DNA of 64,000 bases from Gorsachius magnificus (GCA_034008185.1 CM067081.1:85208765-85272764); one strand, 5' to 3'; positions 35,011 through 48,047 are shown, numbered from the stretch's first letter. Notes: generated by a model not told the origin, from the sequence alone. Translations and numbers: made by a program.

Positions 35011-35989
35011 CCGCATGGCAGAGACCAGTTTTCCAGGATGAGGTTGGTTCTGGACCGCAGGCTTGTATTCCAGGCAATTTCTGTTCTCCGAGGAGTATGT
35101 GCCGTCCTAATTATGTTGCCTTAAACCAACACGCAGAAGTTCCCCTCCCTCTCTTCTGTGCAGATGCTTAAGCTTTTCTTCCTCAGTTTCAGCAGATCCT
35201 CTTTAATTCTCCCTAATGGCTCTCATGCTCCCCACAAATAAGCAAGTGAATTTTGCAAGTGAATGAACATAATGAAAAAGCAAGGTGTGAGGCTTGGCGA
35301 TGTGGACTGGATTTTGACACTCACCACATTAGTTTTAATACTTCTTAATGTGCCAGTCAATGTTCGACAGCGTGGCTGTTAGAAATGAAGTTCCAGTAAT
35401 GAGATCTAGCAAGCTTTGTGGAAAAAAGACAACCATTTTTCGGTGCCAATTACCGATGAGAACTACTTGGGGCTTTCTGTATGCTTTCAGAGACAAATTG
35501 CTCCTCAGATTTGAAACGAGAGCACTGGCTTGTTGGGAGAGAGCCAGGCCACGCTGGGTAAGGCTCGAGACACCTGGTTATGGGAAATGATTCATGCACA
35601 CTGGCCACAGAAAAGAAAATACACGGCTAGCTTTGGGGAGGAATTGGCTACCACTTACTGCCTTCCTAGGCTGCCCCAGGTACGGGTTGTCTGCAATTGG
35701 CTCTCATGATAGAGACACCCATGGGAAGCCTTAAAGGGGGCAAAATAGGCAACTGCCATCCACATCCAAGGGACAAACCCAAAACATTCAGTACTTGCCA
35801 GTGGTCACAGACTCAGGTTACAGCTGGTGATACGGCAAACGTGTTGTGTGGAAACCCCTCAGTGTTTCATTGGAGGGCTAGGGCGTTAATGAAGAAGAAC
35901 AGCAGAAAATACTCCCGTCCACTGACGGCTCCCTAAAGCCAGGGAGGGGGAAGTGTGGGGGGAAGGTGAGGGGCAGTGCTATGGCGGTG
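35011..35989. other. unique sequence, nothing recognised
   Basis: No repeat family, exon or RNA gene was recognised. The frame at 35697-35936 has no domain. Confidence 0.45.
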
Positions 35990-36450
35990 GCTAGTAGCCT
36001 TCAGAATCACTGGCCACAGTCAGCACCTTCAGGCACCCCTGCTCTGTCCTGCCAACATGGTCCCACACCATCGACCTTACAGAAGTGCTGGAGGATGCAC
36101 TGTGGGGATGCACTCTCACATTGCTGGGAGATGAACTCCAGGGCTCTCTTTGACTTTTTTTGCCACACCAAATGTGTACCAGTAAGACCCACATGGTTGC
36201 TGCATGGATAGATGAATGTAAGATGGTCCCCACAGTGCACCAATGTGACATTGCCATGCTGGGCAGAAGCTTTGCTGCCTGGCTGAAATGCCTGCTTAAG
36301 CATGCCGGCTTTCCCAGGAGTTCGGATGTGCCAGCAGCCTCCTTCCAGAGGCTGAAATCCAGCCAGGGGCTCCTGCTTTCCACAGGTGCTATGGGCAATT
36401 GTCTGAAAAATAAAAGGATCCTTCTGTCTCACAAGGAAGCACAAGCCAGG
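35990..36450. other. unexplained segment open in several frames
   Basis: Over about 450 bases, two minus-strand frames (145 codons at 36007-36444 and 135 codons at 35991-36398) and one plus-strand frame (146 codons at 36160-36600) are open at once. Base composition is moderate, so this is not simply GC richness. None of the three translations shows a domain I can name. It might be a decayed coding sequence such as an old transposon or retrocopy, or a chance low-stop region. Confidence 0.2.
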
Positions 36451-39400
36451 GAGATGCCTGGGGAGAAGACATGGGTTCCAGCTCAGGCTGCATCTCCCTT
36501 AAGCTGCTTAAAAAAGCAGCCTTGCATTTTGCACCTACCCTTGCTGTGTGCTGAGTCAGGCCTGCCTGGAAAAAGAGTGTTTTCCACTGTGGAGAGGTAA
36601 ATAACTACTCTTGGTACGGTGTTAGGCCTGTGCAATGATTTAGGAGGAAGAAGAGTCTTCCATGCCACTCTGAGTCACCTCATGCCCAATGTAGTGGGCT
36701 TAGAGGAACATCTTCCCCTCCCCAGCAAGAGGCCATGGCTTTGCATGAGCTGGGAGGCAGGCATGATTTGGCAACAGCTGATGCAAACATTTTTCAGACC
36801 CCAGGGGAAAACATTTAGTCATACAAAAATCCCAGTTGGTTGCTTCATACTTAAACTGCTGCCCTGTGCAGCTGAAAAGTTGGGAAAAATGGTCAGATGA
36901 CAAAGTAAGGAAAATATAGTTAAATGGTCTTAACTTTATTTTTAACAATTGATGTCACTGGTGGATGTAGTAATACTGGACATAACCCTTACTTAGAACT
37001 CTACCATTTGATCTTTGTGGTCACAGAGCATCTGTTTCTGCATACCGGACATGAAAATAGGAAAAAAAACCACCGCTGACTGTCTGCTCAGGAATGGGGC
37101 TTGAGCAGGAAGAATGCGTCGAGTGAGAGACATGTGTTTGTAAGTGGCAATTTCTCCTTGTTTTGCTTTCTTGCATTTAAATCCAGTCATTTCTTCTCTG
37201 TTCATGTCTGGTTTTCTGTATGAAAATTGTAACCATGCTGCGTATTTCTAGCGTTGTGCTAATTCCAACCAGCTCACAAAAAGAATATTTCTTGTCTGTC
37301 ATTTATTAAATGTCACTGATTTTCCAGTCTGGCAACCTGACCCATAGGCTAAACACCTCTGAGCTCCACTGTACTCTGGCCAGGTACACGGCCAATAATT
37401 GCAGCCTCTCAAGATGGGAATCTGCCTCTTCTGCACGTGCAACCACTGTGATACCAAAATAATCCAAGCTTTCGGAAACTACGCTTGGGCTAAGCTGGTG
37501 AGAAGAGAGGAGCTACTTCTGCACTCAGGCGTACTTGTTACTGGTCAAGCTGAAACCTGCCTCCTGAAACAATCCCCCGGGAGGCATCAGTAGTGCTTCA
37601 CCTTCCGGAAATATCATGTGCAAACGGGTAAGTTCTTATGATGACCAGGCAAGTAGTCTCATCTATGAGGAACAGCTCACCATCACTGTAGGAAGGCAGA
37701 ATAGCAAGTGGGCATGCAAATGCCCCAATGTACAAGTCACCAAGTAAAGCCCCTTTTCTGCTGTCAAGGGGTGGAAAATGCAGATATTCACTACTCAGAT
37801 CTTATTGCACTGTCATATGATGACCCTAAAGGTGAATGTTTTTCAAGGATAAGTAATAGAGATGCTCAAAAGCCAGAGGATGGGAAAGGTAATGATAGTT
37901 TTGTCTATATAGGTGGCTAAGTCTGCTCTCCAGGTAAGACAAACACATCAGATATATGCACGCTTGGCCACTTAAAACTTGAAGTCTTTCTGCTGCTCCA
38001 GTGATGCTATAGGCCCTCCACATGGTGCTTGTCCAAGTCTTGAGAACAAATCACGCTGTGTTCACATGAAAGTCAGTTTTAGAGTCAGTTGTATAGATAC
38101 ACAAAACCTCTTCCCACAATCAGATGCTTGGGATCTTGGACAATGTGAGCTGTGGCTCAGCATTCATTCTCATTACATGAGCATGGAAATCCCAGAGGAA
38201 CTGGGAGCTGGGAGCCCTCATAAACCTACTGGCATGCCTGGTGGAGGCAGAGAGCGAGGGAGTTTTTAGTGGCCTCTTACAAAGCTGCAGAGGAGAAAAA
38301 TGTAATCTAATGGGTACAAGAGAGCAGTGAAAGGAGTACAATTTACAGAAAATTTCAAAAAAAGCCCTCAAAACTAATTGTGTGAAGTGGTTAGGAAAGT
38401 GTAACAGCCTTCAATATATGCTTACCAGTTCTCAGAGAAGACAGCATGAATTGGCTAGATCCAGTATACTGCTTGCTCATCAGCTGGACAAAAACCATTG
38501 CTAGCCCTAGCACACCGCATGTTGTGCACAGGCTGCCCATGCAATAGGCTTTATATCACTTCATGTGTATAAAAACTGAAAGCCAGCCAAAGAACTGCAA
38601 GGCCTGACCAAGGAGATGCACCTGATGTGCTCAGCAAAGATGTACACAGCCCCACATGTATTTGGCTGGCCTACAAACCGTGAGGGTTTGGAGGGCTGAG
38701 CAAAGTAAAGTTCAATGTGTCAGTCAGATTGAGAACGGTCACATATTTGGCCTTTTATTTTAAAGCTGATAAACACAGAACTGTTGTGTCCTTTGGAGGA
38801 CTCTGACACAAGAACCACCTTCAAATCTTCTTCACTGTTGGAGGGGGAAGTGGGGAGGGAAGGAAGGGATGGACAACACGACATTGGTGTGATTCTGTGG
38901 TTCTGTGGTGTGTGAGTGCAAAAGTAGCTGGAAATTGCTGTCCTCAGGATCAATTTGAAGAGCTGACTCACCATGCAAAATTACCGTGCTGCGTCAGCTG
39001 ATGGCAGCGTTGATGAATCCAGGAGAACGTCACCACGTGGAGGGGGCACACCAACCTGACCCATGGGTTGCAGTGCTCTCTGTGTCTTACCCAGCTTGCC
39101 TTCCCAGATGGCTGAGGGGCTTTCACAGCCACCGGCTGTTTGTTTATTTTGGGGTTTCTAATTGTTTCTATGGTAATAATTAAAGTTTGAGTCCCAAAAC
39201 TTACCTTGTTCTAACCTGCTCATCATCTAGACAACCTGTGCTGGAGGAGAGAAATTATCCATGCTATAGAAACTGCAGCCTGGATTCCTGGCTTTTTTTT
39301 TTTTTTTTTTTCTGTAGAACCAGGCAAACAGAAAGTACTTGTCCTACTTTCTAGTCAGGAAGCTGAAATTGTGCATGTTTAATTATAAATCAAATAATTG

Positions 39401-40184
39401 ACTACAAAGCTATTGTGGTATGGCCTTCCATGCTGTTGATGGTTTTAATTGCGAACTGCTACATGATGTGCTTCAGTAACAAAGAATGAGCCCTGAAGTA
39501 GAGGAGGAAATGTCCTACTTTGACTCTATTTTTACAGTCAGGATGCAGGAAATTTTCCGACGTGTCATTCCTCTCCATGATGGACATGAAGAAGAGAACT
39601 GAAGGCCGCGTGAGATGCCAGTTGGGGCTGGGCTGGTGGTGCATTCAGCATTTGTGGGCACTGCATGGGAACTTGCTGCAGACTGTTTCTGCTGCCCCTT
39701 TTTCGGGACCCACCTCCACAAGGGGTCACGGTCTTCCTGATCCCCAAAGAGGAGCTTGCACAGGCTCACCCTGGAGTTGAGGACGAGGCAGGCCATGGTG
39801 TGTGCACTGCGAGCCTTCGCCACATCAGGCAGCACCCCTGGCTGGCGGTCACCGATGTGAGTAAGCAGAGGGTGATGCCAAAGCTCCCAAATTTCTCAGT
39901 GCCTGTGGTACCACTCATTGCATGAGGAGGCAGGTGCACCTCTTCCCTCTCCCTGGCCACAGGGATCCTAATGGTCCCCATCCCCCTGTGAAACACTGTA
40001 AAATAACAACCCTTGATGCCAGGGCCTGTAAGAGGAGTCCCAATGGAAGTTGGAGGCTCTCTGTCCCTCAGGCTCTCCAGTGGTGCCAGGCCCAGTGCTG
40101 ACACACATTGAATCCTCTGGGAGGTGGTGGCAGCTGCTTCTGCTGGACCAGACTACTGTCTCTTGTTCTCCCATCGCGCTCCAT
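36451..40184. other. unique sequence, T19 run only
   Basis: A T19 run lies at 39293-39311. No exon, RNA gene or transposon was recognised. Overlapping frames at 39515-39925 and 39766-40391 show no domains; part of the latter runs into CR1 sequence. Confidence 0.45.
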
Positions 40185-40490
40185 CTTCTCAGTAACCTCC
40201 TTGTAGGTACCGGAAGGCCTCCCTGAAGCTGTCCCTTCTCCAGTCTGAACAAGTTCACATGCCCCAGCTTCTCCTCCAAGGGCAAGTGCTCCAGCTGGGT
40301 AGCCCTCTGCTGAAGTCCCTTTGGTCATTGATGACTTTCCTGAATCATGGGCCCCAAAAGTAGACACAGTACTCCAGACATGTTCTAACAAGAAGAAAGT
40401 AAAGGGAGATACTTACTTTTCTTGGTCTACTGGCTAAGCTTCTGTTGACATGGCTCAAGGTGCTTTCTTTCCAGATACTACTGGTCCAGG
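40185..40490 (-). mobile_element. CR1 LINE fragment, divergent
   Basis: On the plus strand the antisense CR1 pattern is clear: CCTCCTTGTAGGTACCGGAA, CCCTTCTCCAGTCTGAACAA, CCAGCTTCTCCTCC, AAGTGCTCCAGCTGGGTAGC, CCCCAAAAGTAGACACAGTA and CTCCAGACATG, then a weaker CTACTGGCTAAGCTTCTGTTGAC block. These fall in the ORF2 RT C-terminal region. Both ends are truncated, and the left edge near 40185 lacks the 3' UTR and octamer. No open CR1 frame survives. Confidence 0.85.
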
Positions 40491-40839
40491 CATTCACCAG
40501 GCCCCATGCTTACTCCATGAGGTGAGAGCTGCCTTGAGTCCCAGAGCTCTCCCTGTTTGGTGAGGCCCCTCACCCTAGCCCCACCCTGCTACCCGTGTGC
40601 CTCCCCTGACTGGTGCCCAGCATCTGGGGGCTGCCTCCAGCCTGTTCCAGGGACATCTCCACCGATGCCACCAAAGGTCTCTCCTTGCTCCAGAGTCCTC
40701 CCCAGGCACAGAGTGGCGAGATCCCTGTTGATGGAGGCATTGGCACTTCTGGGGCCACCAATGGAGAGACTGTGTTGGGGGAACTGTGTCTTCAGTATTG
40801 AACCCCCAGTCTGAGGGAAGTGTCAACACACTGGAGAGA
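40491..40839. other. spacer between two CR1 fragments
   Basis: A GC-rich 350-bp spacer between oppositely oriented CR1 pieces. No repeat or exon was recognised. Open frames exist on both strands. Confidence 0.4.
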
Positions 40840-41252
40840 CCTCACTGGAGGTCCATCAAGGCAGGTTGAGCGAGAAAGAGCACTTGTATAAGGAGAGGCT
40901 GAGGGAGCAGGATGTGTTTATCCTGGAGAAGAAACTGCAAAGTGGGGGATCTATTTGCTGTCTGCGGCTACCAAATGGGGGGGGATGTGGAGCCAGGCTC
41001 CTCTCAGAGGAACACAGGGAAACGACAAGAGGCAATGGGCAGATCACAGCAAAGGAAATTTTGATCAGATACAAGGAAAAAGTATCACAGAGAGCGTGAC
41101 TGAGCACTGGAACTGGCTGCTCAGGGATGTGGGGTCTCTGACCTTGGACACACTCAAAGCTGAACTGGACATGGCTCGAGCAACTTTTTCTAACTGAACT
41201 TGTTTTGAGCAGGGGACCTCCTGAGGCCCCCTCCAATCTGAATATTTGGGGA
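40840..41252 (+). mobile_element. CR1 LINE 3' region, degraded
   Basis: The plus strand shows AAGGAGAGGCTGAGGGAGCA, TTTATCCTGGAGAAGAAACT, GGATGTGGAGCCAGGCTCC, ACGACAAGAGGCAATGGGCA, TGAGCACTGGAACTGGCTGC, GGGGTCTCTGACCTTGGACA, TTTTGAGCAGGGGACC and CCCCCTCCAATCTGAA. This is the normal CR1 3' order with many substitutions and indels. The terminal octamer has decayed. It points away from the minus-strand CR1 at 40185-40490. Confidence 0.85.
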
Positions 41253-41540
41253 ATTTTATAATCTGGAAAATTCTTCATGGAGCCGACAGTATGGGTGTTT
41301 TCATTGAATTGTGTCTTCAGCAATGAGAAAGAAACCCTTGTGCACAGCTGCACAAGGCAGCATCCCCACTGACAGCTCCTCCAGAGGTCCTGGCTGCTCT
41401 TTTCCACTCATCTCATCCATCTATTTCTGCCCTCCCCACCTAGCAGCCCACCAAGCTGCAACAGATTATCTAAAGGAAGGTTTTGGGAGGGTGCTTGTAC
41501 AGTACCTCGAGCATATTAAAGTGAGAAAGATGAATAAGAT

Positions 41541-41685
41541 TTGAGTCCCCATCCGTGAAGGTATTTAAAAGATGGATAGATGAGGTGCTCAGGGACATGG
41601 TTTAGTGGTGGACTTGTCAGTGTTAGGTAAATGGTTGGACTTGATGATCTTAAAGGTCTTTTCCAACCTAAACGATTCTATGATT
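41541..41685 (+). mobile_element. CR1-J 3' end, 145 bp
   Basis: The piece covers GAGTCCCCATCCGTGAAGG, TATTTAAAAGATGGATAGAT, GAGGTGCTCAGGGACATGG, TTTAGTGGTGGA, GGTTGGACTTGATGATCTTA, AAGGTCTTTTCCAACCTAAA and CGATTCTATGATT. It differs little from the copies at 48.7 and 53.8 kb, so it is relatively young. A short deletion at GTGG(GAT)GGAC is visible compared with those copies. Confidence 0.93.
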
Positions 41686-43344
41686 GTCCCTCAGCAGAGT
41701 AACCTGAAACAGAAACGATCCTCACCTGGGCTGGAGCCAGGACCCATTGTATCCTCAGTGTGGGGCAATGAGTGTTGATGGGGAAGGGCCATCAGCCTTC
41801 CAGTGCCCCGGGAGGAGGTTAGGAGAAGGCTGGGAGATTGTAGCTCAAACAGAAATGTCTCAGAGGTCAAAGGCAGTTCTGGTGGCAGGTGCCTGTTGAA
41901 GGTAAGGACAAGTACAACTTCAACAGGTCGGGAGAAGTGCGGAGGGGAGAAAAATTGTGTGTTGTGTGGCCAGATGTGCACATGGACTTGCTAATGGGAG
42001 AGAGAAGCTGCAAATCCCTTAAAAGTAATTTTTTCTCTCCTCCTGTCCCCAACTCTGTTCGTCCCTGTGAATCTGTATCTGCGTGGAAGGCCTTCTCAGA
42101 AGCAGCTGTAAACTTATTTGCTTTCTTTTCCTTAGAAAAGAAATCTTGAAAGCCACCACCAAGACGGACTTAAAAACACTTTCTCTTTCACCCACGGACA
42201 GGAAAATCTGGAGCCTTTCTTTGTTGAATGCAGAGACTGAGCAGGGCCAATTACCTGCAGTGACAAATAGTGTTACAGTCAGTCTTTGGGCAGAATAAAT
42301 GTAAAATCCTCCAAGTCAGCTATGACATCTTTCAGGCATATTTAGTCATTGAAGCTGAATATCCCCAGCTGTGTTAAACTGTTAAGCTGTTGAGTTTCCT
42401 TCTGCAAGCCACTAACAAAATGTAAGCTAAAATAGTCTTGCTGTGCCTGCTCTTGCCTAGCATTGCCGAGGGAAATGAAACTTAAAGCCCAGACCAATTC
42501 AGGTTTCTTGGAAAAACACCCATGTCCTTCATGCTAGTGATGCGTTCCAGTATCGTGCTGCTAGAGCAGTTTTTTTTCTCTAACAATGTCTGGGGATGTG
42601 ACTCCTTAAACAGGGACAAGTGAGCGGGGGCTTTATTGTATAATGGGGTCTCTCTTGACCTTGCTCTGCTAAGTGTACCAACGCGGCTGTGCAGAGCAGA
42701 GCGCCTCTCTGCTCAGGGAATTTTTTTGATCTTGCATTCCTTTAAGTAATGAGAGAGATCCTTTTTCCTTTCTCTTGTATGCAACAGCAGTTTCTAGGCA
42801 GTATTGACTTAAAGTCCTCTATTTTTATATGACTAACTATAGCAGCGTAAAGCTAAATGGTTGAGATTACTGCAAGAACTCGAGTCCAGTCTTCAATTTC
42901 TTTTTAACCACACTGCAGCACATGCGTGCATGGAGACAAAAAACCCAGAGAGTAAAAGGGGGGGAATCAACAGGACAAACCAACAGACAAACATAGGATT
43001 TAAAGCTAATATGGGGAAGTATAAATCTTCCCCGAGCCATTGTATTATTTCAGCGTGAAGCATTTGTGGAGGAGAGCTGGTTTCCCCTCACCCACCCTCC
43101 CAGGCGGGCACCAGTCTGTGCACGCACCGTGCCAGTGCCTCTCCAGCTGCCAAAGGCACGGTATAGGCAGCTGATCCTCTGCCAGCGAAGACGGATACGC
43201 TGGGGTTTTGTCTTGATGTGATATGAAGAAGTAGAGAAGGAGCTGAGCTTGGGTTGTAGCACTGCTGAGAGGTGCGAGCTCAGCAGCGCTGTGCAGCTGG
43301 GTCCCAGCTCTGACTAACAATATTCATCAGGGTGCCTACCTGGG
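41686..43344. other. unique sequence between CR1 copies
   Basis: No repeat family, exon or RNA gene was recognised in 1.7 kb. Frames at 41691-42149 overlap on both strands and have no domain. Confidence 0.45.
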
Positions 43345-43838
43345 AGTGAGTGAGCTCAAGAAAGATGAGGAACTCCTAGAGAAAGTCCAGAGGAGAGCGA
43401 CTAGGATGATGAGGGGACTGGAGCATCTCCCCTATGAGGAAAGGCTGAGAGAGTTGGGCTTGTTCAGCCTGAAGAAGACTGAGAGGGGACCTCATCAACA
43501 TGTACAAATATCTCAAGGGTGGATGTCATGAGGATGGAGCCAGACTCTTCTCAGTGGTGCCCAACGACAGGACAAGGGGCAATGGGCACAAACTGAAACG
43601 TAAGAGGTTTCAGTTGAATATGAGGAAAAACTTCTTTACTTTGAGGGTGACAGAGCCCTGGAACAGGCTGCCCAGGGGGGTTGTGGGAGTCTCCTTCTCT
43701 GGAGATATTCAAAGCCCACCTGGACGAAGTCCTGTGCAACCTGCTCTAGGTGAACCTACTTTAGCAGGGGTGTTGGACTAGATGATCTCCTGAGGTCCCT
43801 TCCAACCCTTGCCATTCTGTGTGTGATTCTGTGTAGTT
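43345..43838 (+). mobile_element. CR1 LINE 3' end, about 490 bp
   Basis: 5' truncated in the ORF2 C-terminal region (GAGCTCAAGAAAGATGAGG, then GTCCAGAGGAGAGCGACTAG). It then runs through GGGCTTGTTCAGCCTGAAGA, GGGGACCTCATCAACATGTA, GACAGGACAAGGGGCAATGG, ACTTTGAGGGTGACAGAGCC, CTGGAACAGGCTGCCCAGGG and GGGTGTTGGACTAGATGATC to a terminal CATTCTGTGTGTGATTCTGTG. The ATTCTGTG octamer and GTGTTGGACTAGATGATCTCC wording distinguish it from CR1-J and make it a separate subfamily. Confidence 0.95.
43346..43690 (+). pseudogene. CR1 ORF2 C-terminal fragment, frameshifted
   Basis: The translation shows [20 protein letters not shown] and [11 protein letters not shown], then a frameshift near 43485-43500. It resumes as [56 protein letters not shown] further shift near 43685 breaks the final codons. 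These are the last ORF2 residues after the RT domain; no catalytic motif is included. Confidence 0.88.
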
Positions 43839-46800
43839 GCTATGGTGGAGGGCTGTTTAGCAGGGTCACCCCATGCCAGGTGGTCCAAGCATGGCAATTC
43901 AGGGGGTCTGGATGGCAGCCCAAGACCGCCAGGGCCATGCTGAAGCAGGGTGGCTCCTGGTGAGGAGGATTCAGGCCTGAGCCCCACTTGCAGGTGGCAG
44001 TGGCAGGGACCTGGCAGAGACGCCCAGCTGCAGGGGTGCAGGCAGAGCTCCTAGTCCCCCAGGGGAAGGGGGAGCCTGTGCTCTAGTGGGGCTCCAGCTA
44101 CTCCTGAAGCAAGAGCCATGCTTGGAGAAGTTGGCTCCAGTGGAGCAGCGGGTTTTTCTTTTCCACCTGTATTTCTCTTCAGGCCCAAAAGCAAGTGATG
44201 CTGGCCGCCGTGTTGTGCGAAGCACTGTTGCTGTGATATGTATAAATAATTACTGAAACCTTTGTTTATTAATCTCTGATTAAAATACTAAGTAATTTAG
44301 ATGCAAATTAACTGCTTCACTTATGATCCTGGCGAATGGCCAAGCCGGCCCTCGGTGTGGCAGAGCTGGCTACCATCCCTGGCAGCTCTGCCCCTCTCGG
44401 GCCTTTGATACCCTGGTAGATGTTGCTAAAACCTCCTCAGCCGCATGCTAAACACCTGCAAGGTGCAGAGCAAGCCCATGCCGGTGAGGGGTAGGAAGGA
44501 CCTGACAGCTCCTTGGCTGGGACAGCTGGGTGAAACCTCTCCCTGCTTACCAGGCACTCTTTGCCTCTTGCCCCAAAAAAGCCCCAGTGCACAGCTGCTG
44601 AAGCCCGTGGATTGCCAGCACATGTGTTTGAGGGGCTGCAGACCTGTCCCTGACTGCTGGAGGATTTCCAAAGGATGCTCTTTGCACAGTGGCAGGGGAG
44701 GGAGCTGTGGGCAATTTCCTTTTTCTTTCAAACTTCTGGAGAGTAAGTTGCCACTTTGGCCATATTCTCAGCCATGAAAGAGAGTAGGTAGCCCAGCTTT
44801 TTCTCAGCTGTGTGCAATGATAGGGAAAAATACTCAGCTAAAGCTTCATGAAGGCAAAAGATGTCATTTGCTAAATTTTTTTATGTATTTGTGGCTAATG
44901 AGTTTAAGGCAAGCTATTGATTAGATGGATTTTGTTTTGGTAGCTGAAGACACTAATACTTATAGGCATTTTTCAGAGTGAAAAACAGGTTTTGAATGAC
45001 AGGTTTTATCTCTCCCCCTGCCCTTTCCAGGGCTGGTGACAGCTGGAGAGAGCTGATGCTAGAGACTGAGGCAAACCTCTGATGGTTGTTGCCATGTTTC
45101 TGCCCTGCCTGAAGATTATTGTTCCTGCTCTCCCACCGCAGTGACTCCATTTCTTATTCTACTATTTGAAGTAATGACTTTTTTAAAAAACATCCTCAAA
45201 TTCTCAATTTAGTAAAAAAAATTTCAGCTCTTTTCAATGGAAATCAATCAGTATTTTTTAATGTACATCTACAAGGAAAAAAAACAGTGAAAAGTTATTC
45301 TTTCCTATTGTCCTCAAGGAGACTACACCATCCCTGCATATCTCACCTGCAGTGTGATGATCCACTGGTGTCCAGCCAAAAAGCACTTGAAAACTGCTGG
45401 GGCTGTGTCCTGTGCAGTCCTCTCCCACAGGGGTGCAGCGGTGGAGCCAAAAGAAGGGCCGTGCTGCTTAGATGGTGGGGCGAGTGCCAGGTTTGAAAGC
45501 CAAGTACCATTTTACATTACAGATCGCAGTCTCTAACAGACTAATTCCTAATTAGAGTCCCGTGGTTTAGGCATAGGAAGGCACTGTGCTCCCGAGACCA
45601 ACAGGGCTCATGAAGGATGCTTTCCTACAGATGCCCGAGCTGCAAATCCTTTGGTGCCTAGTGGGGGCTGAGCCCCGATCGAGGGGTACGCGGCATTTGT
45701 GAGTGTGCTGAGCAGAGACTGCAAAACCTTTTCTTCAGTGGGGCGGTCAACCAGGATGTCTCCATCACCTGGCTGCCTGGTTTTATAGCATGAATAAGAC
45801 TGGCTTTATGAGACGTCCACCCCTCCAGGTTGGGTCCAGCCCGCCTGGCGGGCTGCAAAGCTGTGGGAAGCCAAGAGAGGAGCATGGCCATGCAGCACGT
45901 GGCAAACATGGCTTGTGTGTGGTGCTCAAGGGCTGCAAAAGCTCCTCCTCCGTGTCGCTGCAGGAGAGCATTGGTGTTCCTCCAACCTGAAGTCAATGTG
46001 CCAGCGGCTGAGGATACTTCAGCAAGTTAGACAAGCTTGCTGGGTTGTACCAGAGCCCAAAAAGCGGGGTTTCATTAGCCCCTAAGAGCACAGCTTGCTA
46101 ATATAAGTTAACAGGAGCTCATGGCTGAGCCCGAGATGATAATATTTTCCATCAAAATAATAGCTCATCATGCAGTGCTCGCTAAGGCCAAACAGAATTT
46201 GGCTTGATACTGCGTATCCAGTGCCTTGTCTGTTTTTCCATGGCCTGTCAGTAGTTTTAATAAAAGATGTTTCTCTCCCCACAAGCTTCAAGTCTTAAAG
46301 CTAGGGCATTAATCCTATCAGAGGCTTAGTTGTTTTGCTATTTAGTGCAATAACTTTTTTAACAAAGGAAAACTTTCCTGCATTTTTTATGAAAAAATAA
46401 TGGTGGGAAGGAGCAACCAGAAACACAGGCTTCCACAAATCACACTGCAAAAAATCACATTAAATCTTGTAGTAAATGGGCTTGGCTGTTCACAAATTCT
46501 TTCATATACTGGAGTGCTTTCCATGAAAAGCCCCTGCTGGGCTCTTAAAAGGAAATTTACAGAATTTCTGAGGGTTTGGACTTACTCCAAATTGTGCCAT
46601 TGAGATAAAAATGCTCAAAAAATAAAACCACCACTATTTTATCTTACGCTGATAGTATGATCTAATTTGATTGTTGTTTTTTCCCTTGACTGCATGAAGT
46701 GAATTAGCCTGCCTAAAAGGGAGGTGAAAATAGATCATTGGAACCAACTGAAGCAGGTACCCCTTGAGAAAATAAGCTCTAATTCCCTAGGCAATTCCCT

Positions 46801-48021
46801 GGGAAGAAAACACAGTAATACTTTGTGAGGGCTGAGCTGGTGAACAGAAATATGCTTTTTTTTTCCTTCCCCCCCACCCCAACACACAGGCACTGAACTG
46901 TGCCACCAAACTTGAGAGCAGCTTGGAAAGGCCGTTTTCAGAGCCGAATTCCTTGATTTCCTACCCTTAGCTGAGGTCAGAGCTGTTCTGTCCCAGCTAT
47001 CATGGGAGCTACATGGCAGCCTGGAAATAATCAAATTATGCTGAATGAATCTTTCTGACAAATGCTTTAGGTGGAAATATATGAGGAAAGGATACCTTTC
47101 CTTCTAAGATGTTTGCCTGTGTATTAAATACTTGCCACTGTCTCAGGAGAGCCCAGCAAGCACACACAGTCCCGTGCATACAGTTTGTCAAAGCCTAATG
47201 AACTCCTTAGTGGAAGTTCTCTGTGGCTTTCTGGGGATTAGGCTAGCAACTACATTTGTGCTTCAAGCCGAAATGAATCAGTCTCCGTAGGCAACCTGAC
47301 TTCCAGACTGTTTTCCTGTCAAAATCCACCTCAAAAAAACTTTATTCTCTTCTTTTGCCTTCTTTCCACTCACCCTCTTCTCCCATGTGCATATGTGCAC
47401 CTTTGGCATGCCTATCCAGGTCTTTCAGGGGCTTCACAAAGTTGAGAAGCAGGAGACCACCTGGCAGCAAAAATATTTCCTATAGGGACCTCTGGTCTCC
47501 AGTGGACAAGCATTCTCTTAGGCACTTCTGGTCTACACCGCCCCACACACCCCTCCCCCCCAAAAAAAAGAAAAAAAAGAGGAGATGGTTTCCTGGAAAA
47601 GGAAAAAAAAATGTCCTTTATGTGAAAGAGGGGAACTCAAGCACAAAACACATCTTGCAGAAGTTATTCATTTTCCTCAGAGGTAGGGAACTATGCTTCC
47701 CCTGAAAATTTTGGAAGAAAATTCAAACGGTCTGTGTAGGCAGAGATAAATCTTCTACCTGCTTCTAATCTACTTGACAGCATCCACAGTGCAGCTTCAC
47801 ACACTGCATGCATGCCCGTGCTTTGGTTGCTGGAAACCTGGTCCATGTGTGGCTGTACTTTCCTAAAATCTCCCACTGTTGCCTACATTCATGTTTCTCT
47901 GTTTGTCCTGTCTGTCACCAGAGCTGCACTGGTGCTGGACAGAAAGGCAGCACCTTCAGGGAAAGCTCCTGCACGCAGCATCTTCCTGACACGGGACAGG
48001 TCTGAGATGGGTTAGGATTTC
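43839..48021. other. unique sequence, short simple repeats
   Basis: Over 4 kb with no transposon family, exon or RNA gene recognised. A CCCCC/A-rich tract lies at about 47545-47580. Frames such as 44426-44731 and 45658-45996 are matched by frames on the opposite strand and lack domains. Confidence 0.45.

Positions 48022-48047
<26 letters not shown>
48022..48047 (+). repeat. T26 homopolymer run
   Basis: Twenty-six T residues. If this were the A tail of a minus-strand retrocopy, an AATAAA would be expected just inside on the right. None is present within about 30 bases, and no flanking duplication is visible, so it is treated as a simple repeat. Confidence 0.95.

Noticed and set aside
38889..38912. 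GTGATTCTGTGGTTCTGTGG resembling a CR1 terminal octamer pair
   Set aside because: The conserved GGTTGGA...CCAACC block that should precede it is absent, so a CR1 end is not supported.
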